A stretch of 64,000 nucleotides of DNA, from positions 35,970,001 through 36,034,000 of the forward strand of contig CM042043.1 in the NCBI GenBank assembly GCA_023525975.1, written 5' to 3'. A program made the translations under genes and the position numbers. Below are positions 33,759 to 44,060 of the stretch, in pieces. The notes below the pieces were generated by a model. It searched no databases. It saw nothing but the letters and a program-made list of their open reading frames with translations, and had not been told where the DNA came from. How positions within the stretch are numbered: the first letter of the stretch is position 1; each line of letters begins with the position of its first letter. Source of the DNA: Smallanthus sonchifolius (Eukaryota > Streptophyta > Magnoliopsida > Asterales > Asteraceae).

Positions 33759-34257
33759 TGAAAGTCCCTGTGACGTCTTCTAACGAGCAAGACGATCACG
33801 ACCACAACAAATTACTCGATGATTCGCATTGAGACGGAAGCACGAAGTGAATCAAACATAAAACCGAATACAGAACAGAGATGAAACAGAAACGATTCAT
33901 ATATATAATCGATAACGAACTCGTCATCACAGATTACAATACCGAAGAAGTGTACATCTCTATGTTTAAGCTCCAATTGCAATCCCTAGGTGAGCTCTAC
34001 CTTGGGATTGTGACTCACTTCACACAGAGAATCACTCCCTCTCTGTGTATGCTAACTCTAGCATTGCTTGCTTCAAATGAACAACTTAATGTCCTATTTA
34101 TAGGCAAACTAAGTCTGCAGGCGAACTTAACAAGTTCGCCCACAACTCTATAGGCGAACTTAGTAAGTTCGCCTAAACATTCCCTTAGGCGAACTTAACC
34201 TGTTCGCTACATATACACTTAGAATTTTTGCTACAGATACAAATTTATGCTCTAACA
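33759..34257 (-). repeat. 5' LTR of the small element
   Basis: TG at 33759 to AACA at 34257. TATA box (minus TATAAATAG) at 34094-34102 with palindromes beginning at 34120, 34153 and 34187 upstream of it, 33 and 34 bp apart. Confidence 0.8.
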
Positions 34258-34262
34258 AAATC

Positions 34263-35625
34263 AACAAAAACATTGTCAACAATCGGGACAATTGTATTTT
34301 AATAGAACCTGATGTGATTGAATCAAATGATAAATTGAAAAATTTCTTTATGGGGATTTCAAAACCATAAAGCAAGCCAAAAAGGAGACATTTGCTAACA
34401 GACTTGGAAAGAATTTTCAAGTAAACATTGATAAGCACTATACTCCTAAAATTCAATTAATATCTGGTAAAACTTCACCTGTGGTTCATCAAACTAATTC
34501 TAACATTTATCAGAATAAACCTTCTATCATTTATCAGGTGTAAATGATATGGGGGAGTTAAGCACGAATATTGAAACAAATGTTCAAGAAACCATTGTAC
34601 CAGAGACAAGAATTCATATGCATCATCCAATTGACAACATCATTGGTGATCCTAATGCCGGTATTTAAACTCGTCACAAAACGGTAACTGAAAACATCAG
34701 CCTTTATGCTGAGATTCTTAAGACAGGTATCATGGAAACATGTTTAAAAGCTGCCTTTGTATCCCAAATAGAGCCTAAGAATATCAAAGAGGCTCTAGTT
34801 GACAATTCTTGGATTGAGGTAATGCAAGACGAACTGTCTCAATTCAGAAAACTACATGTATGGGATCTAGTTGATTTACCAAGAGGTGTACATCCAATTG
34901 GTACCAGATAGGTGTTCAAATGTAAAACTGACGATCGACACATTGTGGTGAAAAATAAAGCAAGATTGGTTGTTCAAGGGTTTTACCAACAAGAAGGCCT
35001 AGATTACACAGAAGTATATGCACCGGTTGCTAGACTTGAAACCATTCAATTGTTTTTGGCTTATGCATCTTTTATCGTCTTCAAGGTCTTTCAACTAGAT
35101 GTGAAAAGTGTCTTTCTGTATGGTAAAGTACATGAAGAAGTCTATGTCACTCAACCACCTGGCTTTGAGGACCCGTTACATCCTGACAAAGTATACAAGC
35201 TTGACAAAGCACTGTATGGTCTTCATCAAGCCCCAAGAGCATGGTATGAGACTCTATCAAACCATCTATTATCCAATGGTTTCGATCAAGGACAAATGGA
35301 TTTGACTCTCTTCATACGAAAAGCAGTAGGTGACATTTTACTTGTGCAAGTATACATTGATGGCATCATCTTTGGGTCTACCAATGAAGAGATGTGTAAG
35401 GAATTCGAGCAGGTGATGAAAAGCATTTAATTGAACTTGTAAAATTCCAAAACTAAGCATATTGAAATTCGTCACCATTTCATCTGTGACTGTGCTGAAA
35501 AGCATTTAATTGAACTTGTAAAAGTTCACACGGATGATAATTTTGCTGATCTTTTCACCAAAGCTTTTGATCGTACTCGTTTTGAACATCTTGTCAACAT
35601 GATAGGAATGTTCAATCCAGAATGA
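34263..35625 (+). pseudogene. C3 remaining gag tail, reverse transcriptase and RNase H end
   Basis: The gag tail (NRDNCILIEPDVIESNDKLK) breaks down near 34345. At 34540-34549 the sequence jumps to the linker before RT: relative to C1 the second knuckle, protease and integrase are deleted. The RT runs 34549-35427 with stops near 34666 and 34909; WIEVMQDELSQF, QLDVKSVFLYG and LDKALYGLHQAPRAW are clear. The catalytic motif reads YIDGIIFGS instead of Y-x-DD, so the second aspartate is lost. After MKS a second deletion removes most of RNase H; its end (HIEIRHHFICDC, ADLFTKAF) remains to the stop at 35625. Confidence 0.85.
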
Positions 35626-36940
35626 AAAACGTTTTTTCAAAACAAACTTGTTTCTTGGAAGTTACATTAATTTTCTTTTAAATTTAGTTTACACCATGTT
35701 AATGTTTTAAGAAAAATCCAAACAAAATATAAAACTTTCAAAAATTTCAATGTCATTTGAAAAATTAGAGGAAATGATTGCACATCAGTTAGTGGTCTAA
35801 ATTTCTTAGATTGCATAATTTGGGAAATGATTACACTTTGACTACTTAAAATATTTCAAATATAATTTAATTGAAATTGTCAGTAGGCTAGAAGCATTCA
35901 TTAAATCATTAGTAGTGTGAAAACCTAAATATCTTTTCTACAATTGTGATTTGAACCCATGTTATGATGTGTGTGTATAAGATTAACAAAAGATCATTAT
36001 CAGAAATAGAATGTAAGATTTTGGCTAGTATTATCCTTTAAAACCAGTTTCGGGTTATGTCTTTAGCACAACTTTCAGTTCACTTCACTGCCCATACTCA
36101 CAAGTATGCAATGGGAAGCTGAACTATGATATGTCTCGACAACAACTGTCAAGCATATATTACCCCTTGGATCACATCTGTTCCATTGAAGACATCCTAA
36201 TAACAATTGGATCCCGTTACCCAAATCTTCGGATTCCATATCCATTAGCCTGAATCAACATAAATACTCACGAGCCAAGACAAATGAATCAATTGATTCT
36301 TGATAATCCTTATGGATTCTGCTTGATTTCTATGTGCTAAACGATATTACCTCAACCTGATGATACTGATAATCCTTGGGAAAATCTTACATGTCTTGAG
36401 ATAATGCATTTACTTTTCTGTCTACATAACCATGGGGTACACACTATAGAACATTAAATGGTACCATAACTCACATGAATTTGATCTAAGAATGCTTATA
36501 GTTTTAAATCATATAATATTAACAATTTGAATTACAATGACATGTATTTCAAAATTGATTTCATACAAGTATGTCAAGATATGATCCCAAATTCTTTGAA
36601 AGTTTACTGGTATCACTATTGCTACATGTTAGCCTGATATGATCCTCTACTTATGACTTGATTAAAAAGACATTCACTGTAAGTATTCAATTACTTCGTA
36701 TTATGTTTATTCATCTAGAAAAAATAACAAAAAGATTTTCAGTGTGTTTTAACATAAACTTCACAAAATGTCAAAAAGATTTCTCGCACAAATTATTAAA
36801 CCCTTTGAAAAGACAATAATATTTTCACAACTTCCAGAAACGTGTTTTAAATCAACAACTTGAACTTATCTATCATGTTCGTCTTAGATTTCTTCATAAA
36901 CAAAGATGATTTAGTTAGAAAATGAAAAATATGGTTAAGC
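35626..36940 (+). other. conserved non-coding spacer after pol in C3
   Basis: Counterpart of 25305-26605 in C1, with shared blocks in the same order. No gene. Confidence 0.7.
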
Positions 36941-36943
36941 CGT

Positions 36944-37056
36944 ACGTACTTAGACAAATACGCATATACAAGTTCATGCGTACTTGTTAAGTACGCATGA
37001 ACAAGTCCATGCGTACTTGTTAAGTACGCAAGGCCTGTAGAGAGGGGTATATATAA
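36944..37056 (+). promoter_or_regulatory. internal promoter of the C3 accessory ORF (predicted)
   Basis: Palindromes begin at about 36944, 36978 and 37011 (34 and 33 bp apart), TATA box TATATATAA at 37048-37056, 19 bp after the last palindrome. Confidence 0.65.
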
Positions 37057-37194
37057 CGACAATATGCATTTACTCTTCATTCAAACACTTCACTTTACAG
37101 ACCGCCACTTGATCATTTTTGCTCTAAAATCTTTGTGTTACCAAACCGGTTTTTCATCACGATTTCAGTTAAAACATCATCCAAAGAACATTTG

Positions 37195-37998
37195 GTGAGA
37201 CTGTTAAATCACCCAAAAATTGAGTGATTTAGTGTTCTTGAGACTAGGGTTCATGATGCTCAAAATTCTGGAAATAAAATGTGTTTGCATGTTAAATTGA
37301 GTATCAAAACAAGTCTTTAATCATCATTCACAGTCGCTTAACACAAGTTTCATGATTTTAACTTGACAATTTTGGATTTTTGATTTTGGGTTTGCGCTTG
37401 AGTAGCGTCGGCCCCTGTTTGATTCGAATGGGTCATGTGTTGAACGATTCCAACTCTAGCCGAAGTCACATTTAGCTCCTAGACCATTTTCGACACCTTT
37501 AGGACAGGATTTACGGATTTTGGACATACGTTTTTTTATTTTGGACTTAATCATTTTTGAACTCTGACACAGCTCATGCGTACTTAGCAAATACGCATGA
37601 AGGATTTTGTCATGCGTACTGTTTGATTCGAATGGGTCATGTGTTGAACAATTCCAACTCTAGCCGAAGTCACATTTAGCTCCTAGACCATTTTCGACAC
37701 CTTTAGGACAGGATTTACGGATTTTGGACATACGGTTTTTGATTTTGGACTTAATCATTTTTTAACTCTGACACAGCTCATGCGTACTTAGCAAATATGC
37801 ATGAAGGATCTTATCCATGCGTACTTGCTAAGTACGCATGATAAAATCTTGTTTATGCATAGTTGGCTAAGTGCGCACAGTAGTTGGCCAAAATTTTTTC
37901 TAAGTCTGAAACTCAGTCTATGTCAAGCATATTCTAATTGTTATACACTATACTATGATATATAATCTGTTCTAATCTTGTCTTGTTTTGTATTGCAG
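37195..37998 (+). other. predicted 5'-UTR intron of the C3 accessory ORF
   Basis: Donor tttg/gtgaga at 37195, acceptor ttttgtattgcag/at at 37998, two bases before ATG 38001. Inside, a segment of about 180 bp is tandemly duplicated (37415-37600 and 37619-37800, starting gtttgattcgaatgggtcat), each with a copy of the palindrome. Confidence 0.6.
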
Positions 37999-38000
37999 AT

Positions 38001-41000
38001 ATGGCTAGACGTGCTTTTACTGAGGAATTCAATCTGTTAGCACTAACAGACCCAGAATGGCGAGGTGCGGCTCTCAATTATCAAGAAATAGTCACGTTTC
38101 TGAATCGTTCAAGGATTTCATATGCTATCTCTGCCAACCAAGTAGTATCACGACCTTATTTGGAACAATTCTGGGATACAACCGAGCTGGACTATAGAGC
38201 TACACCAAATGTAATCATTGCTAGAGTGGCAAAACATAGAATTGCAATTTCTGAAGCAACCATCAGGGAGGTGTTACAGTTTAACGACTTAGCCACTGAT
38301 CCAGTCCAATATCCAGAATATATGATAGATGGGTGTTGGAGACAAATAATGGGGTACGTTGGTAGGAGAAATTACCCGTCTTTCAAGAAGATGTGGCTGC
38401 TGGATCAATGGAGGTACTTTGCACATGTTATGATAATGAGTATTTCAGCAAGGAAAGCAGGCAAAGATGCTATGGGGCATGATTTAGAATCTGCTATGGT
38501 TGGTTTATCACTGAACAAGGGTTACAATTTTTCACGCTATGTCTATAAAGCAATCCTTGATTAGATCAATGCTGCTCCCAGATTCAGATTCTTGTTATAT
38601 CCAAGGCTTATTCAGCTGTTGATTAACCATTTCTTGCCAAAATTACCACAAATAGGGCAGCAGCTGCAAGTTAAACGTATTGATAAAGGGTGTATGTGTA
38701 ATTTATGAATGCTGGAACTATAGAACCTATCCCGATGCACACTCCTTTATTTGGTCACTTGATTGATGAAGCCTACATTGCACCTCAAAGAGAAAGATGG
38801 TGCCATCTAGAAAGCGAACCTGAGTTAAGCGAGCACTCAGATGAAGAGGAAGAGAATGATAATGATAATGATAGTGATGATGATAATGGTGATGATGGTA
38901 ATGGTGATGAGGGTGATAGTGGTGCTGGTTATGCACAAAAACCAGACAGTAGTGAATCAGAACGTACAGTAACTGATTCCTCTGATTCAGAACCAACTCC
39001 AGAACAAAGGCACCCTAGAAAGAATATTCAGGAATCCCTTCATGAATCCTCCTCAAGGAGACGAAGAAGAGAGAGTTCAGATTCTAACTTTCAACTTGAT
39101 AGTTCTGATAGCAACTGAGACACACCTCATATGGTTGAACGCAGATAGAAAACTAGACATGATCGCCCGTGGCAAGAAGTAATGGATGAAATCAATGCCA
39201 GGGTTCAAGTACAAAGAGATCCCACTGCCCCAACACAACTATACAGCTGCAGGGGACACAAAACAATCACACCTGTGATTGTTCCTACTTGTGAAGCTTC
39301 CATACAAATGATTATCTCTCTTCCGGCAACCACAGTCCAGATATCAACAACATCAATCCATCCCATAATGACTGAGTCAATTCTTGTTTCCACAACTTCA
39401 GCACCCACAGTTCTCCAAACAACAACCTTACATTTCACTGTCATGGCTGGTACCTTACCACCGATGACACACTCAATCGAGTTTGGAGACATGGGACACC
39501 ACTTTGACTTATCTGATCTATTTGCAGAGGTAGTACATGAAACTGGTGAACCGTCTACAACACGAGTGGTGGACCCTAGGGATGAACGTATTGCAGCCTT
39601 GGAGTCACAAGTTGCTACACAACAAACACAGATTAATCAACTTATTGAATCTAACACCCGACTTACAAACCAATGGCAGGCCATGGAGGAACAAGTAAAG
39701 TCATTCTTTGAGCTTTAACGGATGCAATACAATCTCAATGAGATGTTCCTCACCACCAGAAGTACTATGGAAAACCAAATGTTAATCCAACAGGGTGATC
39801 ATCAACTCATGGTGGACATGGTAACCAAGTTGACCAGACAGCTTGAGTCTCAGGGGGAGACAAGCAAAAAGACTGTAGAGGAAGCATGCCACCAGATCGA
39901 CCTAACCAAAGAAAAAGATCAAGACGAGGATCCCAATGCCAGACCCTCAAGTGTTGGAAGAGGTGAGACACAAGCTGTCTTGCCAACTCTAACCACGCCT
40001 GCGGCTGAGGGGGAGTCTACACGACAAAGTGGTGATCGTGGTGCTGATAAAGGAAAAACACCGACTGAGGTGTTAGAAGAGTTAAATGCCAACCCAAACC
40101 TAAACGATGAAGTGATGATTGGGGCATTGGCTGAACTTGAAGAAGGAGAGATTGACAGTGGTGATGATTGGGATGAATGTGGCAATGATGTGATTGTGGA
40201 GTTCCCGAAAGGTAATGGAGAAGGTGTGTATCAGTTGGAAGATGGGGAGATTTTTGAAGCCCCAGCAATCAGGGAACAAGCTGAAACGACCATTCATGTT
40301 GAAGATGTTAATGAAACTACAGCTAAAGTTCCTGAATCCAACAAAGAAGCAGGCACCAGTGGAACTTCCTGGAGGAAGATTCCCCAGGAATGGATGGAGA
40401 AAGAAGCTGAAGCACCTTGGTATAAGCCGCAATATACAGACCAACATGGTGCTGTTGGGATGATTTTGTCGGTCCGTTTTGAAGACGACAAAGGATTATT
40501 TGCTATCAAAAGATCAAGTGGAGTTCAATACCTGAAGCCAACATTTGAAGCATTTAATTCCTTACCCAAATACGACTTAGTCAACCTTGCACACCTTGAG
40601 TTATGTAGTGACACATCAAACGGAAATGCTAGAGGGCTGTGGGGTGTGCTGCAACGAGAAAGGAAATCGGGAAAATTCGAGATCTTTCGGCCTCAAGTTC
40701 TGAGGCGTGTCAAGAACAATACAATGATACATCCGTTGACATGCAAGTTCTTGAAAAGACTCATTTATGAACCAGTTCTATGTGAAACACGGATACCCTT
40801 GAGGAGAATACCTCAAGATATTCTGGGAAACATGTGGTATTGGTACATAGATCCAGTAACCGGAGAGGCTGTTATGATTGAGAAGGAGAGCTTGAAGGAG
40901 ATCATCAGGGTATTTTGATGAGATGGTGTTCATCAATTTTTCTATTAAAGACTAGGAGGTTCTCGTCAAATAGAGATGTTTGCATACTGACGAGTGGACA

Positions 41001-41093
41001 AAATTGCTGGCCACCAAATATGACAGGTTAGTGAAATTCTGCCATGGATACAAGTCCAAGATCAGTGGTGGAAGTCAAGCAGGGAGCTCGTAA
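38001..41093 (+). pseudogene. C3 accessory ORF (same family as 27517-30701)
   Basis: Start MARRAFTEEFNLLALTDPEW at 38001. Same order of segments as in C1: N-domain of 188 residues, amber codon at the same place (38562), FRFLLYPRL, LFGHLIDEAY, acidic run (long Asp/Asn stretch 38850-38930), SRRRRRESS basic cluster, Thr/Pro region, coiled coil (ALESQVATQQTQINQLIESN), LEEGEIDSGDDWDE, and C-domain (VQYLKPTFEAFNSLPKYDLV, MWYWYIDPVTGEAV, LHTDEWTK). Breaks: frameshift near 38690, stops near 39116, 39146 and 39716, and one extra T near 40915. It sits between the internal intron and the PPT. Size, acidic and basic patches and coiled coil would suit a nuclear protein-binding or DNA-binding role, but that is inference. 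Confidence 0.75.
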
Positions 41094-41120
41094 AGACTGA
41101 AGATATCCGGAGATGATTTC

Positions 41121-41131
41121 AAGGGGGAGTC
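41121..41131 (+). other. polypurine tract of C3
   Basis: aagggggagtc directly before the 3' LTR. Confidence 0.88.
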
Positions 41132-41688
41132 TGTTGATGCATGTTTTGTGACAGGCACTCTGGATCGAGCTAAAGCTTTTGTTATTATCTATTTCAGTCT
41201 TGTATGTATTTAGTACTTGTTTTATTTTGTTTATCGAGTTGTAATATGTCATGTTTATATCTGAACATGTATTATATTGATATGTACTAAACAAATACGC
41301 AAGGATGTGTTCCTGCGTATTTGTCAAGTACAATGGTCATGCGTACTTAGACAAGTACGCATGAACATTGGTCATGCATACTTGCTAAGTATGCATGGAC
41401 CAAGTCTATAAATAGCACAGTTTGTTTCATTTTCTACGCAGATGTAATCCCACACACAAGTACGCACAGATCAGTTTTGTATAAGTCCAGAAGTCTTTCC
41501 ATTTGTATCTGTACTTGTTTGAAACACTATGATATTAATAGACCGTGTATTTATTAGTATATCCTTGTGTTGATTGTCATACTTTCATTCATATATTGTT
41601 CCACCTAGTAACGGGCATTCCACACCTGTTTACTAGGCTGCATTCTCACACGTTTTCGATCCGACACACCCACCCGGAGGGACCTACA
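41132..41688 (+). repeat. 3' LTR of C3
   Basis: TGTTGATGCATG to ACCTACA, palindromes at 41341-41360 and 41374-41396, TATA box TATAAATAG at 41407-41415. Confidence 0.92.
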
Positions 41689-43564
41689 AAACATATCAAA
41701 GATTCAAATGTATACAGAAACGACTCAAAACAATAAGAAAGCTAATCTAAAACACACGAAAACAATAGGAATAAAGATGTGTGCTTTGCACTACATTAGT
41801 GGTTCCGGACGCTGTAGGAAATGGCAACACCGGAGTGGTGTGGGGAGGTGGTTGTGACGAGTGACAGCGGTGGAGTACGACCGAGTTGGGTGGAACGATG
41901 CGGGGTTGCTGTGATGGCTGGGGTGGTGCGGCAAAGGGGACGGTGGGGGCGGTATGGAATGTAGTGCACGGTGGTAACATGAGACGAAGGGCGAAGGCGG
42001 CGGTGGCGCACGGTGATGGTGCATGGTGATGGCGTGTACTGAGATGCGATGGCGGCAGGCTGGTGGCACATAAAGGGGATGGCTAAGTCGGAATTTCATG
42101 GTGGTTCACACACGTGCATGGAAACCCGCTTCAAGTCTAAGTGTCGGTGGGACTAAGGTTTTTGCATGGCGCGTACACGTGTGTGCATGGGGACTAAAGT
42201 CCGTGATTTTGGATCCTATACGGGTCAAGGACTACCCGATTCTCGTGATTATGGAACTAAGGGTCTTACGAGTAATGAGGTGTACGAATGAGACAAGTAT
42301 CGAGGTTTAATTATTTGTGTAGTAATCCGAAAAAAGGTAGTGTCGAATCTAATCGTGTAATCGTACGTTTAACAGGTTTGGGAATCAAGCGAGCGGACAG
42401 GGTGCAGAGTAGGAACTCAGACTCAGCATAACCGGTGAGTTTCTAATTCCCCACTTCTTTAATGTTTTCGGGGCTATCGTACATACTTAAAAGACAACCT
42501 TAATCTATTTAACATGCTAAGAGTTTCAGATTCTAATGCGACGTATTTATGAAATTAAATAAGTATTAAGGATTCGTAGGGCCTATGGCGTGTCCATGAG
42601 AATGTGCTAAATAGAGATATGAGTTATGAATGTGTGACGTGTTAGGGGTCGATCGGGAAGAGTCGGGCTTTAAGCTAAATGCTTATGTGTTACATGAGGG
42701 ATTTATTATCTTAGTGTTATGTGTGAGGTGCGGGTGTAGTTAACAAGTCATATATGTGTAGTGTGATATTACATGTTTATAATTTAGTTGTGTGTTTGTA
42801 TGTAGGTGACCTTATGGCACGGCGGGTGATGTGTTTGCGTAGTCATTCTTATGACACGGCAAACAGGATTTGTGAAGGACGAGGTCCTTTGGGAAGTCAC
42901 CAACAGTGATAATACTTAGCAGGTTAATGATGAGCTCGGGGTGTGTCGAATGCCCTGACGAGGGTGCAGTGATGAGGTATGTGTTTGTGTGCTTATATAT
43001 TTGCGTTAAATTGCATACAAGCGCTGAGTTATATTTATTGTGCATGAGATAGTATTAATGTGGTGAGTAGAGTTAGATTGACCGTTGTGTCAGGATTGTG
43101 ATGTGGTGCTTACAACTGTTATGTTAGTTGATTTGTAAGAGCCTTGGTCAAGGCTGAGTAAGTCGATGTCTAGGGATTTATTGTGTTAACCAAGTGTCGA
43201 GTTAATACGTGTACTAGAGTATAAGTTATTAGTATAGTAAGTTCGATCTATGTCGATGAGACTGCGAGATTATTATTATTGTAGGATGAGTCTTGGGTGG
43301 TGACTATTAGAACTCACTCAGTGTAGCTGACTTTGTGTGTACGTTAGGTTGTGTTGTAGGTGAGCTTTGGTGTCGACGTATCTTGGCTTGGGAGCTGTGC
43401 CACTCTGATCGGTGTGCATGCATTTGTGAGGTAAACTTAATAACGATAGTAATTAATGTTTTTAGAAAGACTTCTGCTGTAGTTTGAATATTAATAAATG
43501 TGTTTTAAAGAGCATGACCCGATATGAGACCCAACTGTAGGATGCCCGGTTTGGGGGTCTTACA

Positions 43565-43760
43565 CCTTTCCTAACCCCCCCCCCCCCCAAATTGCCACAC
43601 AACCCATCTCTAATACGGCTAAATTATGGGAATGAAGCCATAACTGAAAATGCCATCGCCTCCCATATGATGGCGCTCGTTGGTCGGTGGTGATGGCACT
43701 ATAGTGTGGCTGCTGAAAAAATAAAAGAGTGAGAGAGGTGGTAGACGGTACAACTTCAAC
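43565..43760. other. unassigned sequence with poly-C run
   Basis: Lies between the gypsy-like LTR end and a hAT-like fragment. Fourteen C in a row at 43575-43588. No gene or known repeat seen. Confidence 0.4.
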
Positions 43761-44060
43761 TAGGGGTGTCAAAAAAATCTGAATCCGAACCCAAATTATC
43801 CGAAATTCTGAATCTGAATTATCCAAAAAAATCGGATATCCGAAATATTATATTTATATATATATATATATATATATATTGTTTTTATAACTTAAAATTA
43901 AGAAAATTTGAATCAAAACCCGAAATATTATATTTATATATGTATATTTTTAATTGTTTTTATAATTTAAAATTAAGAAAATTTGAATCAAAACCCGAAA
44001 TATTATATTTATATACTTATATATGTATATGTATATTTTTAATTGTTTTTTAAGCTCTTT
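43761..44060 (+). repeat. hAT-type MITE fragment with tandem repeat
   Basis: Begins taggggtgtcaaaaa, like the terminal repeat of the complete MITE at 49818, followed by atccgaa-rich sequence. The interior has three copies of a roughly 75-bp AT-rich unit (from 43846, 43921 and 43998) that also occurs once or twice in the MITE at 49990-50110. The right end is not visible; truncated. Confidence 0.6.

Larger units (their letters stand above)
32421..34257 (-). mobile_element. small copia derivative with accessory C-domain only
   Basis: Minus-strand element with TSD AAATC (32416-32420 and 34258-34262), LTRs 32421-32860 and 33759-34257, PBS 33745-33756 and PPT 32861-32872. The 0.9-kb interior lacks gag and pol and holds only the end of an accessory ORF (32902-33348) plus a leader with palindrome half-sites. 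The two LTRs are clearly diverged, so it is old. Its palindrome is gcgaacttaacaagttcgc, distinct from that of C1/C3. Confidence 0.82.
7349..41688 (+). mobile_element. copia element C3 with accessory ORF (contains two nested insertions)
   Basis: Bounded by LTRs 7349-8055 and 41132-41688 and by a perfect TSD AAACA (7344-7348 and 41689-41693). Order: LTR, PBS, leader, gag (8685-10698, 32357-32420 and 34263 onward), pol remnant (to 35625), conserved spacer, internal promoter and intron, accessory ORF (38001-41093), PPT, LTR. Nested in gag are a 21.7-kb LARD with its inserts and a 1.8-kb minus-strand element. Large parts of gag-pol (second zinc knuckle, protease, integrase, much of RNase H) are deleted. 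The element is dead. Confidence 0.9.
5870..41795 (-). repeat. Athila/Tat-like LTR (interrupted by copia C3)
   Basis: On the minus strand it starts TGTAGTGCAAAGCAC at 41795 and ends near GACGACA at 5870. LTR sequence is 5870-7348 plus 41694-41795, about 1.6 kb. The first bases match 47284-47491, so this is a repeated LTR family. It has a palindrome array (7153-7250, centre ccctcgcgtatcgcgaggg at 7200-7218) followed in its own direction by a TATA-like box at 7113-7124. No internal gene is next to it and no clear TSD was found, so a solo or truncated LTR is likely. Clade name is inferred from the LTR style only. Confidence 0.55.
5349..43564 (+). repeat. 3' LTR of long-LTR gypsy-like element (interrupted)
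   Basis: Starts TGTAACATCTCGG after a PPT at 5349 and ends GGGTCTTACA at 43564. LTR sequence proper is 5349-5869 and 41796-43564 (about 2.3 kb); the rest is the nested Athila/Tat-like LTR and copia C3. The part 42800-43000 matches, in reverse, the LTR of the LARD at 11450-11600 (for example gacgaggtcc followed by ttgggaagtcac), showing one family. Short Pro/His-rich frames inside are by-products of ggtggt-rich sequence. A 14-base poly-C run lies just outside at 43575-43588. Confidence 0.7.

Noticed and set aside
41747..42099. Overlapping Pro/His-rich minus-strand ORFs
   Set aside because: By-product of GGTGGT-rich sequence in a gypsy-like LTR; two frames overlap with equal quality and no domain.
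43766..44053. 95-codon ORF rich in Ile/Tyr/Phe
   Set aside because: Made of the AT-rich tandem repeat of a hAT-like fragment.
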